A stretch of 15,069 nt of DNA. It comes from Methylophilaceae bacterium UBA7525 (GTDB taxonomy: Bacteria > Pseudomonadota > Gammaproteobacteria > Burkholderiales > Methylophilaceae). Below are positions 6,502 through 13,936 of the stretch, in pieces. The notes below the pieces were generated by a model. It was not told the origin of the DNA. It searched no databases and saw only the letters and a list, made by a program, of their open reading frames with translations. The DNA is taken from contig DLMX01000099.1 in the NCBI GenBank assembly GCA_002479405.1, forward strand, positions 9,582 through 24,650. The letters run 5' to 3'. The position numbers and the translations under genes were made by a program. The number at the start of each line of letters is the position of its first letter. Within the stretch, counting starts at the first letter, position 1.

Positions 6502-7059
6502 ATGGATGATTCTGTGAACAAGGCGCGGCGCGGTCTGTTAAAAGCAGGGATGGCCATGGCCTTGGGCGGACTTGGAGGCAGACCGGCATTCGCGGCGCTG
6601 ACAGCCGACAACACGCCGGTGCGCGAGCTTGCTTTCATGAATCTGCATACAGGCGAAAGCCTGAGTACCGTTTACTGGGCCGACGGATTCTATGTGCCGC
6701 AGGGCCTTGCCGAAATCAATCATATTCTGCGCGATCATCGCAACGACCAGGTCAGTCCGATTGCACCAAGGCTGCTGGATCTGCTGTATCAATTGCATGG
6801 CAGGTTCGATACATCAATGCCATTCCAGGTCTATTCAGGCTATCGCTCACCGTCCAGTAACAACCAACTGAGAGAGGCCAGCTCCGGCGTGGCGAAGCGC
6901 AGCCTGCATATGGAGGGGATGGCCATCGATCTCTGCATGGAAGGCATTGCCCTCGATGATCTGCGTCGCGCCGCCATGGAAATGCGTGCCGGTGGTGTCG
7001 GCTATTATCCGGATTCGCATTTCGTGCATCTGGATATCGGCCGCGTCCGTAGCTGGTAA
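6502..7059 (+). CDS. YcbK-like (DUF882) M15-family peptidase-fold protein, Tat-exported
   Basis: A 185-aa protein with a twin-arginine-type leader: ARRGLLKAG (Arg9-Arg10), then a hydrophobic Ala/Gly/Met stretch and GRPAFAAL as a likely cleavage site. This suggests export in folded, probably metal-loaded form. The mature part is DUF882/peptidase M15A: FMNLHTGE, VYSGYRSP (110-117), the zinc-ligand pattern SLHMEGMAIDL (His136, Asp143) and HFVHLDIGRVRSW, with His176 the third ligand. Such proteins resemble D,D- or L,D-carboxypeptidases and are thought to trim peptidoglycan peptides, though E. coli YcbK itself is poorly characterised. The position directly after an L,D-transpeptidase supports a shared role in cell-wall remodelling. 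Length is normal for the family and all ligands are present. Confidence 0.88.
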   Translation: MDDSVNKARRGLLKAGMAMALGGLGGRPAFAALTADNTPVRELAFMNLHTGESLSTVYWADGFYVPQGLAEINHILRDHRNDQVSPIAPRLLDLLYQLHGRFDTSMPFQVYSGYRSPSSNNQLREASSGVAKRSLHMEGMAIDLCMEGIALDDLRRAAMEMRAGGVGYYPDSHFVHLDIGRVRSW

Positions 7060-7083
7060 TCGCAAGCGGAAAAGAGCTTATTC

Positions 7084-7740
7084 ATGCAAGCTGAATTCTG
7101 GCTGGAACGCTGGGAGCGCGGTGAAATCGGCTTCCATCTGGACGACATCAATCCCTATCTGCGGCAATACTGGCCGCAATTGCAGGTTCCTGCCGGTAGC
7201 CGCGTGCTGGTGCCGCTTTGCGGCAAAAGTCTGGATATGCTGTGGCTACGCGATCAGGGTTATCGTGTGACTGGTGTTGAGCTGAGCCGGCTGGCGGTCG
7301 AGGCTTTCTTTCAGCAAGCCGGTCTGGTACCGGAAATCACTGTGATAAACGAGTTGCAGCATTATGCCGCTGGCGACATCGAGGTGTTCTGCGGAGACTT
7401 TTTTGCGCTGACCACAGCCCAAGTGCCGGATATCGTTGCCGTGTATGACCGCGCCTCGCTGATTGCATTGCCGCCCGATTTGCGTGAGCGCTACGTCCGT
7501 CATCTGGCTACGCTGGCCGGCAAGTCGGCAGTCAGCCTGTTGGTTACCATGGACTATCCGCAGGCAGAGATGCCCGGGCCGCCCTTTGCGGTGAGCGAAG
7601 ACGAGGTGCGCCAGTTATATGACGGCCTGGCGCAAGTGCAGGCATTGGCCGCATTCGACGTGCTGGCGCAGAACGAGCGCTTTCGCCAGCGCGGGCTGAC
7701 GCGCATGCATGAGCATATCTATCGACTGCAGTTCAACTGA
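7084..7740 (+). CDS. tpm: Thiopurine S-methyltransferase (TPMT family)
   Basis: A 218-aa cytoplasmic SAM-dependent methyltransferase. The start MQAEFWLERWERGEIGFHLD is characteristic of bacterial TPMT. The SAM site includes VPLCGKSLDMLWL (43-55) and the acidic end of strand 2 in VTGVELS (62-68). YDRASLIALP (121-130) and the C-terminal HEHIYRL complete the pattern. Length equals that of characterised bacterial enzymes. Known members methylate thiopurines and selenium or tellurium compounds, and some are linked to tellurite resistance; the natural substrate here is unknown. It follows the DUF882 gene by 24 bases and is probably co-transcribed with it, although no functional link is obvious. An AAAAGAG ribosome-site-like stretch precedes the ATG. 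Confidence 0.93.
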   Translation: MQAEFWLERWERGEIGFHLDDINPYLRQYWPQLQVPAGSRVLVPLCGKSLDMLWLRDQGYRVTGVELSRLAVEAFFQQAGLVPEITVINELQHYAAGDIEVFCGDFFALTTAQVPDIVAVYDRASLIALPPDLRERYVRHLATLAGKSAVSLLVTMDYPQAEMPGPPFAVSEDEVRQLYDGLAQVQALAAFDVLAQNERFRQRGLTRMHEHIYRLQFN

Positions 7741-7793
7741 CGTGTCGTCGGCCTTCCATCATTCAACCATCAACACTATCCGGGGACTGATTC

Positions 7794-8114
7794 ATGCAGG
7801 CAAATACGATCAATGCGGACAAGGCTTACGTCACGCTGGTGCAGGTACACGTCAGGGTAGCGCATCTGCAATCTTTCATTGCGGCTACGCGCATCAATCA
7901 CGAGGCCTCGGTCCGGGAGCCGGGCAATCTGCGGTTCGATGTGTTGCAGTCGGTCGAGGATCCGACCCGGTTCACACTGGTGGAGGCATACGTGAATGAG
8001 GCTGCCGCTGCAGCTCATAAGCTGACGGCGCATTATCTGGCCTGGCGTGACGCCGTTGCTGACTGGATGGCAATCCCGCGGCAGGGGTTGCGCTACGACG
8101 GCCTGTATCTGTGA
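7794..8114 (+). CDS. LsrG-like antibiotic-biosynthesis-monooxygenase (ABM) fold protein
   Basis: A 106-aa protein made of a single ABM (dimeric ferredoxin-like) domain. The layout YVTLVQVHVRVAHLQSFIAAT, NHEASVREPGNLRFDVLQ, ...RFTLVEAYVNEAAAAAHKLTAHYLAW closely follows LsrG, the isomerase that helps break down phosphorylated autoinducer-2 in enteric bacteria. The conserved His in AAHKLTAHY and the NLRFDV motif are present. Many similar proteins are quinol monooxygenases or have no known substrate, and no lsr operon genes are visible, so an AI-2 role is not established. It lies 69 bases before the iron-type alcohol dehydrogenase; the pair may process a small aldehyde or hydroxyketone, which is inference. 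GGGGA precedes the ATG by about 9 bases. Confidence 0.82.
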   Translation: MQANTINADKAYVTLVQVHVRVAHLQSFIAATRINHEASVREPGNLRFDVLQSVEDPTRFTLVEAYVNEAAAAAHKLTAHYLAWRDAVADWMAIPRQGLRYDGLYL

Positions 8115-8117
8115 GCG

Positions 8118-8181
8118 ACTGATTTTTCAGTAAGTGATCAGTTTTTCAATCAGCCAGTGATTTTTAAATAAGTAATATCAG
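8118..8181 (+). repeat. AT-rich imperfect direct repeats upstream of the alcohol dehydrogenase
   Basis: Two ~25-base units (8118-8141 and 8155-8181) share TGATTTTT, TAAGT, AT and CAG in the same order. A shorter partial copy, TCAGTTTTTCAATCAG, lies between them. The first unit also contains a small palindrome, CTGATTTTTCAG. The stretch is much more AT-rich than its surroundings and runs right up to the next start codon, displacing any recognisable ribosome site. It could be a regulator site, a translation-control element or simple repeat decay. Confidence 0.45.
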
Positions 8182-8183
8182 CC

Positions 8184-9374
8184 ATGAAGATTCCTGATTT
8201 TTCTATATCTGCCATTCCCGGCATTGTGTTCGGCAACGGTACACGTCGTCGTCTGCCGGAACTGGCAGAGAATTTCGGCCGCTCGGTGCTGCTGGTGACC
8301 GGCGCGGCCTCGTTCCAGCGTTCCGCGGCCTGGCCGGAATTGATCGCCGGTTTGCAGCAGCGCGGGATGGTGTTTGAACATATGACCATCAGCGGTGAGC
8401 CTTCACCGCAACTGGTCGACGAGGCGGCGCAGCGTTTTCGCAGCTCAGCGATTGACGTCGTCATGGGCATCGGCGGCGGCAGTGTGCTGGATGCGGCCAA
8501 GGCCATCGCCGGCTTGTTGCGGGTCGAGAACAGTGTCATGGATTATCTGGAAGGTGTCGGTCCGGAACTGCCTTACCAAGGACCGGCGGTGCCGTTCATT
8601 GCCGTGCCGACCACCGCCGGCACCGGCTCCGAAGCGACCAAGAATGCCGTGTTGTCAAAACAGGGCGAAAGCGGTTTCAAGAAATCCTTTCGGCATGACA
8701 CCTTGGTGGCACGCTATGCCGTGCTCGATCCGGAACTGTTGGCGACCTGCCCGGCTGCGTTAGTCGCAGCGGACGGCATGGATGCCTTTACCCAGTTACT
8801 GGAATCCTATGTTTCAACGCGCGCCAACCCGTTCACCGACGCGCTGGCCATGTCCGGCATCCGCGCCGTGCGCGACAGCTTGACAGGATGGTACCGGCAG
8901 GAGGGAGATGTAGCCCAACATCGCGTCAATATGGCATACGCCGCGCTGCTTTCCGGCATCACGCTGGCGCAGGTCGGGCTCGGCTCGGTACACGGCCTGG
9001 CAGCGCCGCTCGGTGCCTTTTTCCCGATGCCGCATGGCGTCGTCTGCGGCACGCTGGTGGCGGAATGCACGCGTGCCAATATCCGCCTGTTGCTGGCCCG
9101 CGAGCCTGATAGTCCGGCTCTTTGGCGCTACGCTCATGTTGGCAAGGTGCTGGCAAACGATATGAAGCTGGACGAACAGCAGGGGCTGGATGTGCTGGTG
9201 CAGGTGCTGGAAGACTGGACACAGCAGATGCAGCTGGCGCGGCTCAGCGCCTACGGCATGCGTATGGAAGACATTCCGCGGGTGGTCGCCAATTGCCGCG
9301 GCAGCAGCATGAAGACCAATCCGCTGGTGCTCACGGATGATGAGGTTGCGTCCATCCTGCAGGCGCGCTTGTGA
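8184..9374 (+). CDS. Iron-type (group III) alcohol dehydrogenase with a Gln in place of one metal-binding His
   Basis: A 396-aa cytoplasmic NAD(P)-dependent dehydrogenase of the FucO/YqhD superfamily; usual length is 380-400. The Rossmann-like half shows VLLVTG, the cofactor loop GIGGGSVLDAAKA (95-107) and PTTAGTGSE. In the metal-binding half, Asp200, His270 (GSVHGLAAPLG) and His284 (MPHG) keep the spacing of the E. coli FucO ligands Asp196, His263 and His277. The position equal to FucO His200 is Gln204 (MDAFTQLLESYVS). I recall a subgroup with this D-x3-Q pattern, so it may be a lineage feature rather than a defect, but metal choice could differ. Substrate is unknown. It follows the LsrG-like gene and runs by a TGATG overlap into a small ORF. 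Confidence 0.9.
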   Translation: MKIPDFSISAIPGIVFGNGTRRRLPELAENFGRSVLLVTGAASFQRSAAWPELIAGLQQRGMVFEHMTISGEPSPQLVDEAAQRFRSSAIDVVMGIGGGSVLDAAKAIAGLLRVENSVMDYLEGVGPELPYQGPAVPFIAVPTTAGTGSEATKNAVLSKQGESGFKKSFRHDTLVARYAVLDPELLATCPAALVAADGMDAFTQLLESYVSTRANPFTDALAMSGIRAVRDSLTGWYRQEGDVAQHRVNMAYAALLSGITLAQVGLGSVHGLAAPLGAFFPMPHGVVCGTLVAECTRANIRLLLAREPDSPALWRYAHVGKVLANDMKLDEQQGLDVLVQVLEDWTQQMQLARLSAYGMRMEDIPRVVANCRGSSMKTNPLVLTDDEVASILQARL

Positions 9375-9562
9375 TGGTGACCGGAGCCCTCTGCGAATTC
9401 CTCGAAGGGCGCACTGCGTTGAGGGGCAATTTGGTGTTTTGGAGAAGACCTGGCGGCCTTGCGGATACACATTGGGGCAAGTGCCCGGCACTATTGGTTG
9501 TTCTGCTGATGCTGCCCGGATGGCCTGATGCTGTCCTGCAAGGCATGAGAGCGCTGCCGTGA
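9374..9562 (+). CDS. Possible 62-aa ORF overlapping both neighbours (uncertain)
   Basis: The ATG overlaps the stop of the dehydrogenase gene (TGATG at 9372-9376). The ORF's stop overlaps the GTG start of the next gene (GTGA at 9559-9562), so the frame exactly fills the gap and could be translated by coupling. The predicted product has a basic N-terminal half, two Cys (one in HWGKCPALL), and a hydrophobic run LLVVLLMLP that could be a short membrane segment. Against it, AGA, AGA, AGG and CTA codons are clustered, unlike its neighbours, and I recognise no family. It may simply be spacer DNA. Confidence 0.3.
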   Translation: MVTGALCEFLEGRTALRGNLVFWRRPGGLADTHWGKCPALLVVLLMLPGWPDAVLQGMRALP

Positions 9563-10323
9563 GCGTGCCGCACGATGCGCGTGAGCTACATGCCCAGCAT
9601 GAGGCGGCTGCGATCGAGTTGCGGCTGGCGGCGGCCAAGCAGAATAGCTATCTGGGCGATGCCGTGCTCGGTGCGATCGACGGTTGCGTGACCACCTTTG
9701 CCGTGGTTGCAGGCACGGCGGGCGCCGGGTTGCCGGGAAAAGTGGCGATCATCCTCGGCTTCGCCAACCTGGTTGCCGACGGGTTCAGCATGGCGGCCAG
9801 CAATTATCAGCGTGCCAAAAGCGAGTGCCAACTGCTCGCTCGTGCTCGCGCCGAAGAGGAAATGCACGTACGCGAAGTGCCGGATGGCGAGCGCGAGGAG
9901 GTGCGTCAGATCTTCCACGCCAAGGGGTTTCGAGGCGAGGTGCTGGAAGACATCGTGACGGGCATCACCAGCAACCGGAAACTTTGGGTAAATACCATGC
10001 TGACCGAGGAGTTGGGGCTGCGTTTGGAACTGCCCAAGCCTTGGGTCGCGGCGCTGGCGACCTTCGGCGGCTTCATGCTGGCCGGACTGCTGCCGCTGCT
10101 GCCCTACCTGCTGCCAGGCCTGCCGCAATCGCTGGTGTTCCCACTGAGCGCAGCGGCGACCGCGGTGGCTTTCTTTGCCATCGGCGTACTCAAGGGCAGG
10201 GTGCTGCGCCATCCGCCATTGCGATCGGGTCTGGAAACCCTGCTGGTAGGCGGCGCTGCCGCTGCCATGGCGTATGCCGTCGGCATACTGCTGCGAAATC
10301 TGGTGGGTACAACGTTCATTTGA
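9559..10323 (+). CDS. VIT1/CCC1-family iron or manganese transporter
   Basis: A 254-aa membrane protein. The first helix carries DAVLGAIDGCVTTFAVVAGTAGAGL, the metal-pathway signature of VIT/CCC1 proteins. The second has LGFANLVADGFSMAASNY. Next comes a soluble, Glu-rich helical segment (about 90-140: AEEEMHVREVPDGEREEVRQIF ... VLEDIV), which in plant and yeast VIT proteins binds metal at the cytosolic face. Three further hydrophobic helices (about 163-185, 190-215, 228-250) make the expected total of five. Such proteins move Fe2+ or Mn2+ out of the cytoplasm, into vacuoles in eukaryotes. A role in iron export would suit an iron-rich habitat, but the metal is not determined. The GTG start lacks a strong ribosome site, consistent with coupling to upstream translation. 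Confidence 0.88.
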   Translation: MSVPHDARELHAQHEAAAIELRLAAAKQNSYLGDAVLGAIDGCVTTFAVVAGTAGAGLPGKVAIILGFANLVADGFSMAASNYQRAKSECQLLARARAEEEMHVREVPDGEREEVRQIFHAKGFRGEVLEDIVTGITSNRKLWVNTMLTEELGLRLELPKPWVAALATFGGFMLAGLLPLLPYLLPGLPQSLVFPLSAAATAVAFFAIGVLKGRVLRHPPLRSGLETLLVGGAAAAMAYAVGILLRNLVGTTFI

Positions 10324-10388
10324 TCAGACTGCGTGGCTGACGCGACTTCAGAAACGGCAGGTGGCTGGCTTGATGGTGGGTTTACTGG

Positions 10389-11024
10389 CTAGTTCAGGAA
10401 ACCTTTCTTGCTCAGTGCCTTGCGCAGCCCTTCCTCGACCAGCCGGTAGCCTTGGGTATTCGGATGTATCGGATCCGCCTTCAAGGCGTTCTTGGCCAGG
10501 ACATCGGAGAAGATATCTTCCACCAGCGGCGTACCGGTTTCCTTCGCCAGTTGCCGGTAGAGTTCATGATCGGACAGACTGCCAACAGCAGCACCGAACG
10601 GACTGAATGCCGGGATAGCCAGCAGCAGAGGTTGGATGCCGTTTGCCCTGGCTTCGCTGAGGATGGCTCTCAGATTGTTGATGGTTTCCTGCTGCGGTAC
10701 ACGCCGGATGAAATCGTTGCCGCCCAGTTCCACGATCAGCAGGTCAACCTCATGTCTATTCAGCAAGTCCGGCAGGCGCTGCAGGCCACCGGCAGAGGTG
10801 TCGCCCGGTACGCCGGCATTGATGATGTTCCAGCCTGTACTGGCGGCCAGCAGACTAGGGTAGTCTTCGCCCTCGGCCGCACCGGTGCCGTGACTCAGGC
10901 TGTCGCCCAGGATCAGGACGTTCGCACCTCTGGGTAGCGGTGGAAATTGCGGTTCGCTGCTGCAGCCGGCCAGCGCCAGTGCTAGCAGGATAATCAACAA
11001 CAGGTGTTTCAACATCGCAATCAT
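10389..11024 (-). CDS. GDSL/SGNH-hydrolase lipoprotein (TesA-like arylesterase)
   Basis: A 211-aa secreted esterase. The N-terminus is a lipoprotein signal peptide with lipobox LALAGC (Cys21), so unlike soluble periplasmic TesA it is probably membrane-anchored. The SGNH blocks are complete: ILGDSLSHGTGA with the nucleophilic Ser, NAGVPGDTSAGG, VELGGNDFIRR with the oxyanion Asn, and DPIHPNTQGY with the Asp-His pair. The family hydrolyses lysophospholipids, acyl-thioesters or aryl esters; the substrate here is unknown. GGAGGAAA (complement of 11031-11038) lies 6 bases before the ATG, clearly supporting this start. It is the last gene of the gpmI operon, 20 bases after the envC-like stop, and converges on the VIT gene across a 65-base gap in which I see no terminator hairpin. 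Confidence 0.9.
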   Translation of the reverse strand: MIAMLKHLLLIILLALALAGCSSEPQFPPLPRGANVLILGDSLSHGTGAAEGEDYPSLLAASTGWNIINAGVPGDTSAGGLQRLPDLLNRHEVDLLIVELGGNDFIRRVPQQETINNLRAILSEARANGIQPLLLAIPAFSPFGAAVGSLSDHELYRQLAKETGTPLVEDIFSDVLAKNALKADPIHPNTQGYRLVEEGLRKALSKKGFLN

Positions 11025-11044
11025 GATTTCTTTCCTCCAGATGA

Positions 11045-12316
11045 CTATCTGACCACGCTCCAGCTCAGCGGGTCGAACGGCTGGCTCTGGCGGCGCAATT
11101 CAAAATAGAGACCGGAGCTCTCGTTACCGCCGGTATTGCCGACGGCAGCGATGGTGTCGCCACCTTTGACATCGTCGCCCAGGTTCTTAAGCAGCGACTG
11201 ATTGTTGCCATAGAGGCTCATATAGCCATCACCATGATCGATGATGATCAGGTTGCCGAAGCCGCGCAGCCAGTCGGCGAAGACGACGCTACCCTTGGCG
11301 ACGGATTTTACTTCGGCGCCTTCCGGGGCGCGTATGAACAATCCCTTCCAGGAAAGACCGGTGTCTTTTCTGGCAGCGCCGTAACGGTTGGTCACGTCGC
11401 CGCGTACCGGCAGGTTGAGCTTGCCCTTGAGCGAGGCGAAGTTGCTGCCGTCGTATTTGCTGGTGGGCAGTGCCTGGTTGCGGGCGACGGTGCCCGATTT
11501 GCTGTCAGCCGGTTTTTTCTGCGCGGCTTGCGACTGTTTGCGGCGGGCCTCTGCCTGCTCGCGGGCGATCCTGGCCAGACGTTCGACCAGACTGGAAAGC
11601 CGTTTTTCATCGCGTTTCAGCTTGTCGATCTCATTTCTCTGGGCGGCAATTTTTGATGAAAGTTTCTGCAGGACCTTGCTGCGCTCGGCTTTTTGTGCCT
11701 GCAATGATTTGCGCTCCTCCTCCTGCGCCAGCTTGAGCTCCTTGATTTCCTGCAGCGCCTGCGTGGTTTGCTGATTGATGGTTTCGATCTGCTTGAGGTT
11801 GTCCTGCATGCCGTCTATCAGTTCGGCACGCGCCTTGGAGACATAGGAGTAGTAATGCAGTTGCCGGGCGATGGCATTGGGGTCCTGCTGTTGCAGCATG
11901 ATCTGCAGATGATTCTGTTGGCCGTGCAGATATTGCTGATAGAGCTGTTTGCCCAGCAACGCCTGCTGTGTGTCCAGGGTCCGGATCAGACCGGCCTGCT
12001 GTTTTTCCAGGGATTGCAGCGTTTCGCGGTTCTTTCTTTCCTGTTGCGTCAGCTCATGCAGCTTGCGGTTGGCTTCACTGATGGCCTTTTCGCTGTCCTT
12101 CAGTTCGTCTGCCGCATCGCGATGCGCCTCGCGTGAGGAATTCAATTCCTTGTTCAGCGCCTCGATCTTCTTGTGCAAGGCATTGAGTTCGGCCTTCGAT
12201 TTATCCGCACTGGTATTGGCTGAAGCCGGTTGCGCCAGTAGCAGCGTAGCCAGAATCAAGGGCAGAAGGTGCGTATAGCGTGTGGCCAGAGGATGACGGA
12301 TACCGAATGCCTGCAT
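11045..12316 (-). CDS. EnvC-like septal amidase activator with a degenerate LytM (M23) domain
   Basis: A 423-aa periplasmic protein. A signal peptide ends near ASA-N (residue ~33). A long charged coiled-coil follows (about 36-265), rich in Glu, Lys, Gln and Leu heptads, then a basic linker. A LytM/M23 domain is C-terminal (about 300-423: LPVRGDVTNRYGA ... LSWKGLFIRA ... IIIDHGDGYMSLYGNNQSLL ... GLYFELRRQ). Zinc ligands of active M23 peptidases are missing: WKGLF replaces HxGxD, YGNNQ lacks the HxH histidine, and LYFEL replaces LHFEI. This is the EnvC pattern, in which the domain does not cut but switches on cell-wall amidases at the division septum. ATG 12316 is preferred over a TTG at 12322 that abuts the gpmI stop. 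The gpmI-envC pairing is widespread in proteobacteria. Confidence 0.9.
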   Translation of the reverse strand: MQAFGIRHPLATRYTHLLPLILATLLLAQPASANTSADKSKAELNALHKKIEALNKELNSSREAHRDAADELKDSEKAISEANRKLHELTQQERKNRETLQSLEKQQAGLIRTLDTQQALLGKQLYQQYLHGQQNHLQIMLQQQDPNAIARQLHYYSYVSKARAELIDGMQDNLKQIETINQQTTQALQEIKELKLAQEEERKSLQAQKAERSKVLQKLSSKIAAQRNEIDKLKRDEKRLSSLVERLARIAREQAEARRKQSQAAQKKPADSKSGTVARNQALPTSKYDGSNFASLKGKLNLPVRGDVTNRYGAARKDTGLSWKGLFIRAPEGAEVKSVAKGSVVFADWLRGFGNLIIIDHGDGYMSLYGNNQSLLKNLGDDVKGGDTIAAVGNTGGNESSGLYFELRRQSQPFDPLSWSVVR

Positions 12317-12322
12317 GTTCAA

Positions 12323-13867
12323 TCAGGCGCTGAATTTGACCAGCGGCTTGCCGGTCATTTCGGCCGGTTGCGGAATGCCCATCATTTTCAGCAGCGTCGG
12401 TGCGATATCGGACAGGGCGCCGGTCTCCGCGAGTTTTGCCTTGCGGCCGATATAGACCAGCGGAACCAGGTTGGTGGTGTGCTGGGTATGAGGCTGGTGA
12501 TTGACGTTGTCCATCATCATTTCTACATTGCCGTGGTCGGCGGTGATGATGACTTCGGCACCAACCTGTTGCGCCGCGGCAACGATGCGGCCAATCGAGA
12601 TGTCGACGGCCTCCACCGCTTTGATCGCGGCTTGCAGTATGCCGGAATGGCCGACCATGTCGCAGTTGGCGTAATTGCAGATGATGGCCTGATACTGCCT
12701 GCTGAGGATGGCTTCTTCCAGCCGGTCGGTGACTTCATGGGCACTCATCTCCGGCTGCAGGTCATAGGTGGCGACCTGCGGCGACGGCACCAGAATGCGG
12801 TCTTCGCCTTCGAACACCAGTTCCTCGCCGCCATTGAAGAAGAAAGTGACATGCGGGTATTTCTCGGTCTCGGCAATCCGTAGCTGCTTCATGCCGAGGC
12901 TGGAGACATATTCACCGAAGGTGTTGCTGACCTCGAACGGCGGAAAGATCGGCACGGCTGCCGCCTCGTTCTTGTCGTGCAGGGTCAGCGTGAAATAGCC
13001 GGCCAGTTTGCGTACATGGCGACGGTGAAAGCCGTCGAAGTTTGCTGCCAGTAGCGCATGGGTCAGCTGGCGCGCCCGGTCGGAGCGGAAATTCATCTGC
13101 ACGACGATATCGCCGTCTTCCAGATGCGCCGGGGTTTCGCCGGGGGCGGCAATGGCGGTGGCCTTGACGAATTCGTCATGCTCGCCGCGTGCATAGGCGG
13201 CTTGTAGAGCTTCGCCGGCGGTGCTGGCACGATATTCGCTGATGCCTTCGGTAATCAGGTCATAAGCGGCTTCCACGCGCGGCCAGCGTTTGTCGCGGTC
13301 CATGGCATAGAAGCGGCCGCAGATCGAGGCGATCTTGCCGGCGCCGAGCGCGGCGATATGGGCTTCCAGCTTTTCGATATACGGTGCGGCACTGACCGGC
13401 GGCGTGTCGCGACCGTCGAGGAAGGCGTGCACGTAGACTTTCTTCAGGCCGCGCTTGACCGCCATCTCCACCATGGCGTGGATGTGGTCCTGATGGCTGT
13501 GGACGCCGCCATCGGACAGCAGGCCGAAGATATGCAGCGCCTTGCCATTGGCTTTCAGTTGATCGACGGCGTTGACCAGCGCTGGAATCTGGAAGAATTC
13601 GCCGGATTTGATTGACTGGTTGATGCGTTCGAAGTCCTGATACACCACGCGTCCCGCACCTATGTTCAAGTGGCCGACTTCAGAATTGCCCATCTGGCCG
13701 TCTGGCAGGCCGACATAGTGTTCCGAAGCGTTGATCAGCGTATGCGGATAAGTTGCCCACAGCTTGTCCCAGTTGGGTTTGCGCGCTTGAGCGATGGCGT
13801 TGTCAGCGGCTTCTGCCCGATGGCCGAAACCATCGAGAATCAGAAGAATCACAGGAGTAGGGTTCAT
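12323..13867 (-). CDS. gpmI: 2,3-bisphosphoglycerate-independent phosphoglycerate mutase
   Basis: A 514-aa cytoplasmic glycolytic enzyme interconverting 3- and 2-phosphoglycerate through a phosphoserine intermediate with two Mn2+ ions. From ATG 13867 the metal ligand Asp12 (LLILDGFGHR) and nucleophile Ser62 (MGNSEVGHLNIGAGR) fall at the same positions as in the well-studied Bacillus stearothermophilus enzyme. This supports the start over a TTG at 13897. Other signature blocks are SDGGVHSH, the HAFLDGRDTPP segment, CGRFYAMDRDKRW, FRSDRARQLT, KYPHVTFFFNGG, NYANCDMVGHSG and TADHGNVE. All appear intact. It is the first gene of a minus-strand operon with the envC-like and esterase genes, and is transcribed away from the rhodanese-grxC-secB cluster. 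Confidence 0.97.
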   Translation of the reverse strand: MNPTPVILLILDGFGHRAEAADNAIAQARKPNWDKLWATYPHTLINASEHYVGLPDGQMGNSEVGHLNIGAGRVVYQDFERINQSIKSGEFFQIPALVNAVDQLKANGKALHIFGLLSDGGVHSHQDHIHAMVEMAVKRGLKKVYVHAFLDGRDTPPVSAAPYIEKLEAHIAALGAGKIASICGRFYAMDRDKRWPRVEAAYDLITEGISEYRASTAGEALQAAYARGEHDEFVKATAIAAPGETPAHLEDGDIVVQMNFRSDRARQLTHALLAANFDGFHRRHVRKLAGYFTLTLHDKNEAAAVPIFPPFEVSNTFGEYVSSLGMKQLRIAETEKYPHVTFFFNGGEELVFEGEDRILVPSPQVATYDLQPEMSAHEVTDRLEEAILSRQYQAIICNYANCDMVGHSGILQAAIKAVEAVDISIGRIVAAAQQVGAEVIITADHGNVEMMMDNVNHQPHTQHTTNLVPLVYIGRKAKLAETGALSDIAPTLLKMMGIPQPAEMTGKPLVKFSA

Positions 13868-13906
13868 GATGTCGGACTTGCGCTTTTCAGGTAACAAAGT
13901 GATTGT

Positions 13907-13936
13907 ATTATCCCAGATAATTCATGAGGGCGTGAA
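13907..13936 (-). promoter_or_regulatory. Probable gpmI promoter
   Basis: On the minus strand TTCACG (complement of 13931-13936) and GATAAT (complement of 13907-13912) are 18 bases apart. Transcription would start near 13900, giving a leader of about 33 bases before the ATG at 13867. Both hexamers deviate moderately from consensus. Confidence 0.45.

Noticed and set aside
9586..10212. 208-codon minus-strand frame opposite the VIT transporter gene.
   Set aside because: Antisense shadow; the plus strand has the full VIT1/CCC1 signature and no homology is apparent in the opposite frame.
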